Source of the DNA: Adiantum capillus-veneris
Taxonomy: Eukaryota > Streptophyta > Polypodiopsida > Polypodiales > Pteridaceae
NCBI GenBank assembly: GCA_014529385.2
Contig: CM043952.1
Location: 54,022,119 to 54,086,118, forward strand
Direction: 5' to 3'
DNA length: 64,000 nucleotides
A program made the position numbers and the translations under genes. Shown here one piece after another: positions 21,803 to 32,899 of the stretch (position 1 is its first letter; every line of letters begins with the position of its first letter). The notes under the pieces are model-generated. The model made no database searches. It was not told the DNA's origin and saw nothing but the letters and a program-made list of their open reading frames with translations.

Positions 21803-24132
21803 GTCATAGACGATGCGATTAGGAAAACATGGGTATATGCAATGAAGAATAAATCCGATGTGTTTTTCATATTTCAAAGGTGGAAAGCCTTTGTGAGAAT
21901 GAAACAGGTACCAAGGTTAAATGCCTCAGATCCAACAATGGAGGCGAGTATTGTAGCCAAGCTTTTGAAAGATTTTGTGCTAGCAATGGCATTCGGAGGC
22001 AAAGGACAATCCCAAGGACACCTCAACGAAATGGAATTTCCGAAAGGATGAACAAAACAATCATGGAGCAAGGACGAAGCATGCAGCTACATGCAGGCCT
22101 ACCGCTTGAGCTTTGGGCGAAAGTAGTAAGTACTTCTGTATACTTGATCAATTGGTCACCCTCAACGGCATTGGATGGGGGAGTTCCAGAGAAGGCATGG
22201 ACAGGTAAACAGATGAATTATTCATTTCTTGAAGTGTTTGGGTGTGAGGCTTTCATGCACATAGATAGAAGCCTAAGGTCAAAGCTAGATGCAAAGTCCA
22301 AAAAGTGTTTCTTCATCGGCTATGGAGAAGGTGACTTTGGGTATCGCCTATGGAATCCTGAAGATGGTAAAACCTTTAGGAGTAGGATGTAATTTTTAAC
22401 GAACTTGGAAAGAAAACAAACAAAGGAAATAGGTGATGAGTACATGGAGCTTGAGGATGGTGAAGACTCAAGGACTGCAAACGGTGACAATGTGCAACAA
22501 CGTCAACTAAATGAGGAGCCTCAACCTATTCCCCGAAGATCTACAAGAGCAAGTAGACCTCCAGAAAGGTTTGTTCCTTCCTTCAACCATCTCTTGATCT
22601 CAGATTCTGGAGATCCGGAATCATACAAAGAAGCTATGCATCACAAATCCAAAGAAGAATGGATGAAGAGCATGCAAGTGGAGATGGACTCATTACATCG
22701 CAACCAAACATGGGAGTTGGTTGAGTTGCCTAAAGGTAAGTAGGCACTTCAGAACTCAATTAGGCTTTTCTTAAGCCTTGTGGCTACTCATGATTTTAAA
22801 AATGAACTCAATTAGGCTTTTCTTAAGCCATGTGGCTGCTCATGATTTAAATCTTGAGCAAATGGATGTAAATACGGCATTCCCTCACTGTGAATTTACA
22901 TGATTCAACCAAAGGGGTATGAAGTAAAAGGTAAGGAGAAAATGGTTTGCAGACTAAAGAAGAGCTTGTATGGTATAAAGCAAGCATCAAGATAGTAGTA
23001 CTTGAAGTTCGATCGATGGATGTTGGATCATGGATTCACAAGATGCAACTCAGATCATTGCGTCTACACGAAGAATTTGGGAGATAGGAAGGTCATCATC
23101 CTAATGTTGAATGTTGATGACATGCTGATTGCAAGTGCTAACATGCAGGACATCAAAAACCTAAAAGAGAAGCTGTCTAAATATTTTTTAATGAAAGATT
23201 TAGGTGATGCAAAGAGGATACTTTGTATGAAGATATCAAGGGACAGGACGAATAAGACAATAAAGCTATCTCCAGAGGATTACATCAAGAAGGTACTAGA
23301 AATGTTTGCAATGCAAAATGCAAAAACAATTTCTACACCTTTGGCTAGTCACTTTAAACTAACCAAAGATATGTGTCCAAAGACACAAGAGGAGATAGCC
23401 TATATGTCTAAAGTTCTATATGTTGCAGCAATAGGTTCTCTTATGTATGCTATGGTATGGACAAGGCCAGACATTGCACATGCAATGGGAGTTGTAAGTA
23501 GGTTCATGGACAACTTAGGTAAAGAGCACTGGCAAGCTGTGAAGTGGATACTTAGTTATATGAAAGAGACAACAACAAATGCTTTGTATTTTGGAGGAAC
23601 TAATATTTTCCTTCAAGGGTATGCTGATGCAGATATGGCATGTGACAAAGATACTCGAAGGAGCACTATTGGCTATGTCTTCACGGTTGGAGGCACAACA
23701 GTAAGCTAGGCTTTAAAACTGCAGAAAGTGGTCTTAGTTTTTACCACGGAAGCAGAGTATGTAGCAATGACAGAGGCAAGAAAAGAAATTTTGTGGCTTC
23801 ATGGATTCTTAGAAGAGCTTGGTTTCAAACAAGACAATTGTGTCTTGTATAGTGATAGCCAAAGCACTATCCATCTTGCTAAGAACTCAGCCTTTCATTC
23901 AAGGACAAAGCACATTGAGGTGAGATATCACTTCATACGCACACTTTTTAAAGAGGGACAACTAAAGCTAGGAAAGGTGCATACCAGTGAAAATCCTGCA
24001 GACATGTTTACAAAGGTGTTCAACAAGGAGAAGTTGAGCTTTTGCTCATCTTGAATCGACATTCAAGGATAAGAAGCCAAGATGGAAAGCAATCACAGGT
24101 TTGGTTTGGAGATTAGTCTCCAAGTGGGAGAT
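21803..24132 (+). pseudogene. B1: family-B (Tork/TNT1-like) copia integrase-RT-RNase H
   Basis: Sequence enters at I-D-D-A-I-R-K-T-W, the integrase core. The 170-codon frame 21880-22392 carries C-L-R-S-N-N-G-G-E-Y and P-Q-R-N-G-I-S-E-R-M-N, with N for the second catalytic Asp. The linker is at 22405-22743. RT fingers are missing, and a 49 bp segment (AACTCAATTAGGC...) is duplicated at 22754 and 22803. The RT palm and RNase H are open at 23002-23709 (L-N-V-D-D-M-L in place of Y-V-D-D) and 23728-24054 (T-E-A-E-Y; Y-S-D-S-Q-S; N-P-A-D-M-F-T-K). The polypurine tract AAGTGGGAGAT precedes the LTR start at 24133. Confidence 0.88.
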
Positions 24133-24258
24133 TGTTAAGTATGGAGCTTGATTTACCCCTCGCAATTTTTTGCGTTAAAAACGCACATTTGTAAGGACCC
24201 TGTTATGAGGAGAAGCCATCGTGCCTGAAGAAAAATCACTCGATGAAAAACAAATTTC
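24133..24258 (+). repeat. Family-B LTR, first ~126 bp only (copy 2 of the LTR/gypsy join)
   Basis: TGTTAAGTATGGAGCTTG follows the B1 polypurine tract and matches the LTR start at 51323. After about 126 bp the LTR breaks off into gypsy protease sequence at the same point as copy 1. Confidence 0.85.
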
Positions 24259-24262
24259 TTTT

Positions 24263-25103
24263 GGCCAGTCTCGAGTAGATGCAAGTCTATATTGATGGTG
24301 GTTCCCAGGTTTGTGTGATAACAGAGTCTACTATGAAAGATATCGGTATCAAATATGTGGTCAGGTTCAATGTGTGGATGAGGATGGCCAACCATGCCAA
24401 AGCTCAATATTTGGGAGTGGCCCAAGGCGTGAAGTTAAAAGTTATGGGTATTGAGTGCCTCATTGATTTCTTTGTTATGAAAGCATGTGAAAATGCTCAC
24501 CCAATTATCTTAGAGAGATCGTGGTTATTGGCAATTGGGGCCAAATAGTATTGGGAAATAGGGGTTTTTACCTTGTCGGATCGAGAGAATGGTGGAAAAA
24601 TTGTGCTTGACTTGAAGACCATGGAGATCCACTTTCACCTAGGGGCTAAAGATGATAGAGGAGGTTTGAGCACCAACTACGAGTATGAGATGGAGTCGAC
24701 TTACGATGGAGGATCTACCAGGAAGAGGAGGAGAGTGATGAGGACGTGCTAAAGCTAGATACAGATCTATTTGGTGTCATGATGGATTCTACCAAGTCCA
24801 ATGAAGGTATGCAAGCTCCTATTTGTGGTCTAGAGGTTGAAGAGGTTGAAGGTATGTTGGGTGAAGATCTAACCAAGCAGGAGAAAGAAAGCTATGTGGA
24901 CCTGTGTGCATTGTATCCAAATTTTTTTGCTATGGAGAACAAAGATCTGCAGGGAGAAAAAGGGGTGGAGCATAGGATTCTGATCAAAGATGGATGCAAG
25001 CCAAGGGCACAGAAGCTGCAAAGGTTGGGAGATATTCAGTAGGAAGCTCTATGGCAGGAAATAAACAAGCAATTGGAGGTAGGTATTATCTATCCCATGA
25101 AAG
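24263..25103 (+). pseudogene. Tat-like gypsy protease and RT start, copy 2
   Basis: An 89-codon protease frame (24279-24548) reads V-Y-I-D-G-G-S-Q-V-C-V-I and I-I-L-E-R. The linker 24746-25042 contains the D-L-Q-G-E-K-G-V-E-H-R-I and G-C-K-P-R-A-Q-K blocks. RT continues E-I-N-K-Q-L-E-V-G-I-I-Y-P-M-K-E-F-E-W-V-S without the jump seen in copy 1, so this copy keeps the original gypsy order. Confidence 0.85.
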
Positions 25104-26029
25104 AATTTGAGTGGGTCTCCCTTGTTGTTATCACACCGAAGACGAGTAGAGCAAGGTGTTCAGGTGTCCCTCACCCTAGACTAAAAACCATTGAATGCTA
25201 CTACCAAGAGAAACCACTAGCCCTTGCCATTTCAGGATGAAATTTTGAACGAGGTTGCAGGTCATGAGCGGTATTGTATTATAGACAGCTTTTCGGGACT
25301 ACTTTCATATTGGTATTGCTTTGGAGGATCAATTAAAGGCTACTTTCATCTCACCACGAGGGTGCTTTGCTTATAATTGGTGGATTGGTAGATGCTTATG
25401 TGACATTCAAGGACTGGATGAATAAGGTGTTCATACTATACTTGGGTAAGTTTACCATGGTTTTCATGGATGATATTGATTGTTATAGTTCTAGAGAAGA
25501 GCACTTGTCCAAGTTAAATCTGTGTGTTCAAAGACTAGAAAAGGAAGGTGGACAATTGAACCCAAAGAAGTGCAAGTTGGCTCAACCATGAGCTTAATTT
25601 TTGGGCCATGTGGTCTCTCAGAACGGTATTGAAGCTGGTCCGGAGAAAGTTAAGGCTCTGGTTCAGATGGACCCCCCACCAGTGTGACAGGTTAGGCTTC
25701 CTTTGTGCACAAACTCAAGTCTTTGGCCATGTTCTTTTGGATGCTTTCCTAGTATGTGTACCCCCTTCAAAACTTGAGCCAACAGGTTCACGGTTTTCAA
25801 TGGACTAAAGATGCACAAGTAGCCTTTGAACAGGGTAAAGGAGATCTTATGCAATTTGCATACAGTGTGTCCTCCTAATAATGAGGATGTTTTTTATGTG
25901 GCCATAACAGTGGGTGCGGTTACCATTGGTGCAATATTGATGCAAAAGGTGGGTAAGTGCTACAAGCCAATCTATTTTGATAGTAGAGTGATTAGCCTAG
26001 GGAAAAGATCATATACAGAGGCTGAACAA
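25104..26029 (+). pseudogene. Tat-like gypsy RT and first RNase H
   Basis: Blocks in order are I-I-D-S-F-S-G and I-A-L-E-D-Q-L-K-A-T-F near 25275-25345, A-Y-V-T-F-K-D-W-M-N-K-V-F at 25396, and the catalytic loop V-F-M-D-D-I at about 25465 (F-M-D-D in place of Y-x-D-D). N-P-K-K-C-K follows near 25560 and F-L-G-H-V-V-S near 25600. RNase H begins at 25826-26035 with V-T-I-G-A-I-L-M-Q, K-P-I-Y-F-D-S-R and Y-T-E-A-E-Q. Frames shift about every 200 bp. The RNase H is cut at 26029 by a solo LTR. Confidence 0.85.
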
Positions 26030-26691
26030 TGTTAAGTATGGAGCTTGATTTACCCCTTGTAAATTTTTGTGTTAAAAAAGCACATTTGTAAGGCCCCCAT
26101 TATGAAGAGAAGCCATCGTATGCGAAGAAAAATCACTCGCCAAAATATTCCTTTTTGTCGGAATTTTATGGCCGAACGGTGGGTGGAAAGTGGTCAGAAA
26201 ACGGCCGGTCGGTTGGCCGGTAGTCAATGGCCGGTGGCCGAATTCAAATTGGACTTGTCTTCTCAAGGATGGCCACACATGGGCGCATGGAAAAATTCAA
26301 CTTGAACATGTCTACACAAGGGTGGCTTCACACGGCTCCCTCTGATGAGAGAGGGCAACCCTTTTGGCCTATAAAAGGAGGCCTTTTCTACACACATTTT
26401 GGAGTGTGAAGTTGATGCAACAAGGTGGGTGTGAGGTGGTGAGAGTGAAGCAAGGTGGGAGCTCTATTAAAGGTATAATCCCTTTGTAACCTACTTTTTG
26501 TTTGAAGTACTAAAGCCATTGAGTGGTTGCTTTCCCGTGGATGTAGCCCACATTGGGTGAACCACATATATTGTGCTCTGTCTCTCTCTCTCTCTCTCTA
26601 CTCTATAATCTCTCGTGTGTGAAAATTTGTCTCTCTCCATTAAGTAAGCTACTCAAATATCTATGATTTAGCTACGTCCTATTTCCTAACA
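26030..26691 (+). repeat. Solo family-B LTR, TSD AACAA
   Basis: A complete LTR from TGTTAAGTATGGAGCTTG to TTTCCTAACA with no internal region. AACAA lies directly on both sides (26025-26029 and 26692-26696). Removing it rejoins A-E-Q-W-V-M-S-L-V-L of the gypsy RNase H. At 662 bp it is shorter than the 807 bp LTR of B2, mainly because the GGCCGGT-rich and CT-rich stretches are shorter. TATAAAAGG near 26381 is the likely TATA box. Confidence 0.92.
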
Positions 26692-26696
26692 AACAA

Positions 26697-27560
26697 TGGG
26701 TGATGTCATTGGTTTTAACTTGCCGCCAGTTCAAAGTTTATTGATCATTCGAAAAAAATTTGTACTCACCTCTAACAATTTGTTGACTGAAGTGGTGCTT
26801 CACCTCAAGCTAGGAAGGAGGATAAGAAAATAGGAACTTGAGTTGCAAGAGTTTATATTGAATTCAAGATTGACCACACGATAGGTCCCATTTGGCGGAT
26901 ATTTTGGTCAACAAGGAAGTGGACCTACCCATCTATCCAAGAGTGGTGAGAGAGGATGCTGCAGAGGAGCCATACTTAAAGGAAGCTTTCACTATGTGAT
27001 TTGATGGCGCTTAGAGAAGAGTTGTGTAGAAGGCAGGAGGAGGTGTGATCATTCAAGATCCCCAAGGTACGGTAATTTTCTCCAAAGCCTATGACCTGGA
27101 GGGTGTTCACACGAATAATGAAGCGGAGTACATGAAACTTCACTTGGGACTTAAGAAATGTGTGGAGTTTGGCATCCCGAGACTGGTGGTTAAAGGTGAT
27201 TCTCTCCTAGTTATAAAGCAACTTTTGGGTCAGTGACAAGTAAAGAGAGATTCTCTCACGAATTGGTCTATTCCCATAAAGAAGTTGTTAAAGCCAAACA
27301 TGTTTGTAGAAGAGAGCAAAATCAAGAAGCGGATCGGTTGGCTAGCAGTCGAGTGGAGATTCAAGTATCAAGTTTATATGTAGCACCGACTACTTATGCA
27401 GGTAGAGAAACTCTCAAGGAGATTGATGTTTTTTTTAGCATAGGCAAATGTTTGGAGGGATTGTCAAAGCTGCACAAGAGGAGGATTGTTCAGGAGGCAT
27501 GGAAGTTCACTTTGGTGGGAGAAGACTTGATGACAAATGAAAGGGATAAAGTGTTGCGGA
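26697..27560 (+). pseudogene. Gypsy RNase H end and second (archaeal-like) RNase H
   Basis: After the solo LTR the first RNase H ends near 26860. From about 27000 a second RNase H-like domain appears: F-D-G-A (as L-M-A-L-frame debris), G-G-G-V-I-I-Q-D-P-Q-G, then N-N-E-A-E-Y-M-K-L at 27114-27140 and V-V-K-G-D-S-L-L-V-I-K-Q at 27187-27222. This matches the dual RNase H layout known in the Tat clade of plant gypsy elements. The linker 27233-27571 carries N-Q-E-A-D-R-L-A, the last RNase H block. Confidence 0.82.
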
Positions 27561-28640
27561 GAATTCTTTAAAAAATTTTAAGAGGTGGTTTTTTGGTGGC
27601 CATCGATTGTACGAGATGTGCACTACTAGAGCAAAACATGCCATCAATGCCAAAAAATGGGTGAGAGATGACTGGTAGCCAAGTCACATGGAGATATCAT
27701 AGCTTAGGATGCGTTTGAAAAGTAAGGGCTGAATGCCATTAGTCAGTTGCCCAAGTTAGCAAGCGGTAAGAAATACATTGTGGTGGCCATTGACTATCTC
27801 ACTAGGTGGGTTGAAGCAAAAGCAGTGAAGGAGGTAAATGCTCATAAAATTGCTGTGCTTGTTTTTTATTGCATATGTTGCTGTTTTAAGGTGCCTTGAT
27901 TGCTCATTTCTGATTGAGGTCAATGATTTAGAAGTAAACGTGGGCACTAGCGGAAAAGCTGGGCATTCAACACAGGTTTTCATCCCTATATCATCCACAA
28001 TGCAATCAATGGTCTAGTTGAGAGTGCAAATGGGCAGATAGTCAAGATGCTCACCAAGTATATATACAAGCAGGTTGAAGAGTAAGAAGCTAACCTTGAC
28101 AAATGTTTGTGGGCGTATAGGTCCTCTTACAAAGTGGCTACCAACTTTACTCCTTATGAGTTGGTTTATGGCAAGGAGGCAGTGCTACCTATGCATGTGC
28201 CTTTAGGTGCACTAAAAGGTATGTGGTAGATTGACAAGTCTCACCAAGATGTTTTGTAGGATTAGATAACCGGTCTTGAATCTTTGAAGATGGATTGTGT
28301 AGCGGCATCGGATTTTTATGTGAGGCAATGGGAGAAAAGAGTGGTGAAGTTCAACCAACTTTTTCGAGAGAAGCAGATAGAGAAGGGAGATTTGGTGATG
28401 AAGTACGAAAGCTATCTCGATTTCACATTCCAGAAGAAGTTTAAGAAGAAGTGGACATGGCTCTAGAAGGTCGGTCAAATTTTCCCTAATGGTACTTATT
28501 TGCTGATGCGGATGAACGGTCATCTTCTCAAGAACAGAGTGAATGGTGTGCCCCATGGTGTGCACCTCAAGATCTATTTTGAAAGGGAATTGGTGCCAGT
28601 AGTGCATCAAATTTGATAGAAGGGGTTGGGAAACCAACCT
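27561..28640 (+). pseudogene. Tat-like gypsy integrase, heavily decayed
   Basis: Scattered blocks in different frames show the integrase: Y-I-V-V-A-I-D-Y-L-T-R-W-V-E-A near 27775-27820 (first catalytic Asp), Y-H-P-Q-C-N near 27985-28010, N-F-T-P-Y-E-L-V-Y-G-K-E-A-V-L-P near 28142-28190, and a G-D-L-V-like C-terminal block near 28385. No frame longer than 80 codons remains. Confidence 0.75.
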
Positions 28641-28770
28641 AAGCACAATTTATACTTGCCGCGAATAAGACTTTGTACATACAATAGGATTTTTGGTTTT
28701 GCTCACAATGTTTATCAATTTTGCAGTTTCTCAGTTTCTTTAATCATATTTTTGGTTGAACATTGAATGT

Positions 28771-30030
28771 TCAACAAGGGGGTTGGGAAATGATGGTGTA
28801 GCCAAATCTGGTCAATGATATAAAGAGTGCAAAGCAAGATTGTACGGGCTCTCAAGGGCATGCCAAAGTGATGGAGTAGCTGTGAAGATCAAGAGCAGGC
28901 AAGGAGCAGCGGTTATGTATGCTATATGTGGTTTTTATGGCTAGAATGCTATGTTATGGTGCCTAATAGAGGGGCATGATCAGAGTGTTGAAAGTTCAAA
29001 AACGAGAGTGCCATAGGCACCAACCCTCGGTATGCTCTACAAGCTGGACTAAACTGCTCGTCAAACGGAGCTATAGAGTGGAAGATATAACAGTTCAAAG
29101 TTGGAGTGCATTGCAGATTTGAGACAGATGGGGCAGGTAGGGACATGTGGTTAGAGGTGGTTTCAGTGGATAGATATGAAGAGCCCATCATGTGGAGCAT
29201 GTCACTCTTTTCAAATCATCATTTGGAGTCTCAGATGCCAACTTTTGCCTGTTGAAGTTTCTGCGGGGCCTAGTTCTCTGCCAATTTGGTCGCCTCGATC
29301 GATGTACCATTTGAGGATTTTGCAGCCTCGCCCGGATTTATACTATGTGGCAAGTGAAGGCCATGGGAGTTTAAGACTTGTCCATTGGGCCCACGGTTAC
29401 AAAGTTACGAGGCGGAGAAGCTAGGTGCTATTGACAGCAAAGCGGTAACGGATGGTTTTTCCAAGTTTTGGCCGGTTCAGTTGAGAGGCCTGGCGAAGTT
29501 GGCTACTGGAACGAAGGAGTTTGGAGTTGGCTAGGCAGGGTCTCACTGGAAATCGATGGCTCGAGGAGAAGGGATCTGAGCACCAAATAGCAAACATTGA
29601 AATTTAGGGGATAATTTTTTTTTTGTTTCATGTTTTCTAAGAGTTATGGGTGGAGTTTGAAGTGCAAATTAAGGTGCGGCTACCATGTGGCCTGTGGATG
29701 GTCCCATATGCAAAGAGAGGACTGCCGAATTCAAAGAATCTATACTATATGTGAACGCCATTAGGGGCATCAAGTTGGGAGAGAGAGAGAGAAGCTCTTT
29801 GGCTATGGCTACTTGCCCGTGGGTGGTGCACACTAGCGCAGGGTGGTGTTGGTGCAAGTGCCATCATTTCCATCTTGTGTCGGTGCATCGATGTTGAGCC
29901 ATCTCTTGGATTTGACACTAGTGATGATGTGGCTGATAATGTTGGTGGTGCTCCCACGTGGCCTATAAGGGCGGCCCATATTTTGGATGAGGAGGGGTGC
30001 CACATGGCCTTGTCACAGCGTCGTGACATC
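28771..30030 (+). repeat. Probable polypurine tract and 3' LTR of the Tat-like gypsy element
   Basis: CAAGGGGGTTGGGAAA at 28775-28790 resembles a polypurine tract and is followed by TGATGGTGTAGCC. No coding sequence is seen to about 30030. The right end is not visible, because no second LTR exists in the window for comparison. Stretches such as a GA-rich tract near 29780 are consistent with an LTR, but the call rests on position. Confidence 0.4.
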
Positions 30031-30039
30031 CCCCTCCCC

Positions 30040-30815
30040 CCTTCCTAAGAGGTGGCTCTTGCATGACTTGAGCCCCAAGGCGGCTAAAAAAGGAGGGGTT
30101 CACACCTTGCTGAGCCAAAAATAGGGTATGCCCTTGCTAAAAAAGAAAAGGTGAACTCGAATTGGCAGTTTGGGAAGTAGAGTCCTTGTGGAGAGAGAGT
30201 GAGGAAGAAGAAGAAGTGTTGGTTGTAATCAAGGTTGGAGAAGGAAAATGAATCCAACCCTTTTGGTCTTCTTGCTGCTGTCGATTCCCCCTCCCCCACT
30301 TCTCTATCTATTTGTGGTTTTTTGCTCCTGGGTGTGTGGTGTCGGTGTGTGTCCATGTTCTCCCTTAACCACGGCTTGTGTGGTGCAAAGAGAGAATTTT
30401 TTATTGTGTGCAAAGTGCATAATCAATGCAGGTTTGGTAGAGTGGTCGTGGATTCTCCAAGAGCTCGTGTTTGTGTTGAAGGGCTGTGCCAGTTGTTTGT
30501 GGTTGAAATTTTGCAAGTTTGAAGGTGAATTTGAGAGGAGTGGGGTGTTGTGAGTACCCTGGGCTATTAAGAGGCAATCGTTTTGTGTGCTGGGCATGTT
30601 TCCCATTCCCTCTCTCCAATGTGGAATGGTAGATACCATTTTTGGTGGTTGGACAGCTAGGACCTTGGTTAAGGTCACCTTGAGCAATTTGAAGGTGTTA
30701 CCACATTTGAAAGTGCAAGAGTAGGAAATGTTGGGCACTCCTCCAATTCAATACCCTATTCATCATAGAAAAGGGGCTCCTGTGCCACCTTTCTTCCATA
30801 GGGACATTCTCCTCA
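30040..30815 (-). repeat. Probable 3' LTR of the minus-strand chromodomain gypsy element
   Basis: On minus, the run AAGGGGGGGGGCATAA (about 30831-30816) is a good polypurine tract after the chromodomain gene end. TGTGAGGAGAATGTCC would start the LTR near 30815. Downstream (leftward) there is no coding match. A second purine run with TGTCACGACG lies near 30045-30020. Left limit is unknown. Confidence 0.4.
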
Positions 30816-30831
30816 CATTATGCCCCCCCCC

Positions 30832-31243
30832 TTGGAGAAAAGTTTTCGTCCCCAAAAAAACAAACCTGGGAAATTTCTTCTTAAGAACAATGTTTTTCAA
30901 GTGACATCTTTTTCAGGTCTATCTTTCCACTTGACTAGAACTTGTCGAAGTTTTGTACTTAATCCCACACACATAGGTGATCTAAGTTGAAAGCAAACAT
31001 AAGCATAAATGGACTAAACTTGGTAGTCACATGTTTTGTACTATTGTAAGCAAATTCAGAAATATGGAAATAATATTTCCAATATGATTGATTCATACAT
31101 AAACATAAATGGACTAAACTTGGTAGCCACATGTTATGTACAACTGTTAATAAATTCAAGAACAGGAAGATAATCTTTCCAATATGTTTACTTCTTGTTC
31201 ACAAACGCTGATAACATATCTACTTGCACTTGGTTGACCCTTT
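30832..31243 (-). pseudogene. Chromodomain Ty3/gypsy (chromovirus) integrase C-terminus and chromodomain
   Basis: Minus reading gives E-F-A-Y-N-S and F-S-P-F-M-L-M in the 30959-31159 frame, the integrase C-terminal core. Near 30935-30895 is V-L-V-K-W-K-D-R-P-E, the hallmark of a chromodomain, which tethers integration to modified chromatin. An internal tandem duplication of about 98 bp (30996-31088 and 31093-31190, both with AAATGGACTAAACTTGGTAG) repeats part of integrase. E4 cut the gene at 31243; the upstream part is at 35837. Confidence 0.82.
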
Positions 31244-31470
31244 TGTTACCATATACATGCGGTAGTGATGTGTGTGAACACATTAGGACCGCCGGGGCAT
31301 TTTTCCCCTCTTTAGGAGGTTTTTTCCCCCGCGCATTGTATATACGCCCATCACTCTAGGGCCATCTATCTTTCCATTGCACACTAAGTAACACACTCTC
31401 TATTGTGTGCCTTGAGCTTCCTTCGTCTTCTCCAAGCTGTGTATGTTTCTCTACAACCCTAATTCCAACA
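31244..31470 (+). repeat. E4 5' LTR with primer-binding site
   Basis: TGTTACCATATACATG to AATTCCAACA, followed at 31473-31484 by TGGTATCAGAGC. Confidence 0.95.
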
Positions 31471-31832
31471 ATTGGTATCAGAGCAGGTCACGTCCTCCCG
31501 GGCTTAGTCGCCAGATGCTCCAGCACACTCCTGCTCACTTTCTCCGATTTCAGTGAGCTTTGGCAAGCGTTCGCAGGTCGACAAATATTTTGGGAAAGCT
31601 GGCAGAGCTTGGTCTGGTCAGAATTTTGATTTGGGATCATTTCGGCCTCCGTTTCCACTACAGGTAGTACTGCACAAGCTATTTCGTCATTTTGTGCAGA
31701 ATTTTTGTCAGTGTTGTTTTCTGCATAACAGGTGCCTTATAGTCTTCTACGGTTTGTACTATATAGCACAAGTTGTTCCCGCTCCGTTTCTCCTATTTTC
31801 GGGCAGTTTTCACATCAGGTGCAACATTTACC

Positions 31833-32600
31833 ATGGCTGACAACAACACAAATGTGTTCAAGATGTTTGCTGCTGAGGAAAGGTTGGATGGGGACAACTA
31901 TTCTATGTGGGCTTATATGATGCAACATGTTCTTGTGTGAAAGGGTGTCTGGAACATTGTGCAGGGCATTGATGTACGTCCTGGTTCTGAGGATGTAGGC
32001 GATGTTGAGGATGTTGCAGGTCTTGCTGCAAGGATTGCAGCTGTTAGAGTTGTTTTGCCTACGGTAGAACAAGTGCGTTGGGATGTTAAGGATGCGCAGG
32101 CTCATGCATTGATTGCGTTGTCTGTGAAGCGCACCATTGTTCCTCACATCCGTTCAGCAAAATCTGCAAAATAGGCTTGGGATATTCTAGCAGGTCTTTA
32201 TGCAAGCCGCAATGAGGCTAAAATTTCTTTGCTGCGTAAAGAGCTGTAGTTGAAGATTATGCATGAGGAAGATGATATGGACACTTTCCTTGCTAGTGTC
32301 AAGGATATCAATGAGCAACTTATTTCTGCAGGTGAAGTCATTTTAGACAGTTCCCTTGTGCAGACTGTTCTTGATGCCTTACCAGATTCCTACTAGACTT
32401 TCGTTAGTACTTGGAGACTTATGACCCTAGGAAATCCTGAAGTTGTCAACTTTGATGCATTATGCACATTGCTGTTGCAAGAGTCACTTTCTAGAAAAAA
32501 CAGGACTAGGTAGCGTGCAGTTCAACATGCTTTTATTGCTTAAGGGTGGTAACAGTAATGCAGCCACTTCTTATGGTTCTGCTGCGAGTGGCAAAAATTA
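31833..32600 (+). pseudogene. E4 gag (stops at several codons)
   Basis: Starts M-A-D-N-N-T-N-V-F-K at 31833. The capsid is readable with stops after H-V-L-V, after K-S-A-K, at K-E-L and at D-S-Y. The frame ends in the Ser/Ala-rich linker (S-Y-G-S-A-A-S-G-K-N-Y-V). The zinc knuckle does not follow in sense orientation but appears reversed at 32637-32873. Confidence 0.87.
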
Positions 32601-32601
32601 T

Positions 32602-32899
32602 GTACCTAATGCCACTCGTAGCATTAGGTACAGCCAATGCAGCAACTAACAAGCATGCATCATGGACAGCAGGATTGTAAGTGCACTCTGTGATAAAAGC
32701 CCATTCTGCATCAACATCAGCAACACAGTCTCCTTTCACAGGAGACTCAACAATGGCTGCATTTGTAGTGGAACCAGCATTTTAAGTGGAACCACCCTCT
32801 TTCTTCTTAGCCTCTTTAGCCTTCAACTTAGGACACGACTTGATCAAGTGATCATTGGATTTACAATAATGGCTGTACAAAATTTTTGCCACTCGCAGC
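32602..32899 (-). other. Inverted gag/protease segment inside E4
   Basis: Between sense gag and sense integrase lies antisense gag: minus reading of 32739-32637 gives G-D-C-V-A-D-V-D-A-E-W-A-F and H-D-A-C. The K-R-rich region next to the zinc knuckle follows at 32740-32873, with the knuckle itself mostly deleted. The linker motif CTGCGAGTGGCAAAAATT at about 32582-32599 recurs as its complement at about 32882-32899. An 11 bp hairpin (GTACCTAATGC at 32602-32612 and its complement at 32621-32631) marks the left turn. Protease and integrase zinc block are missing. Confidence 0.8.

Noticed and set aside
30084-30738. Several 70-144 codon frames on both strands
   Set aside because: Overlapping on both strands, Pro/Ser/Thr-rich with no domain, and located in a likely LTR.
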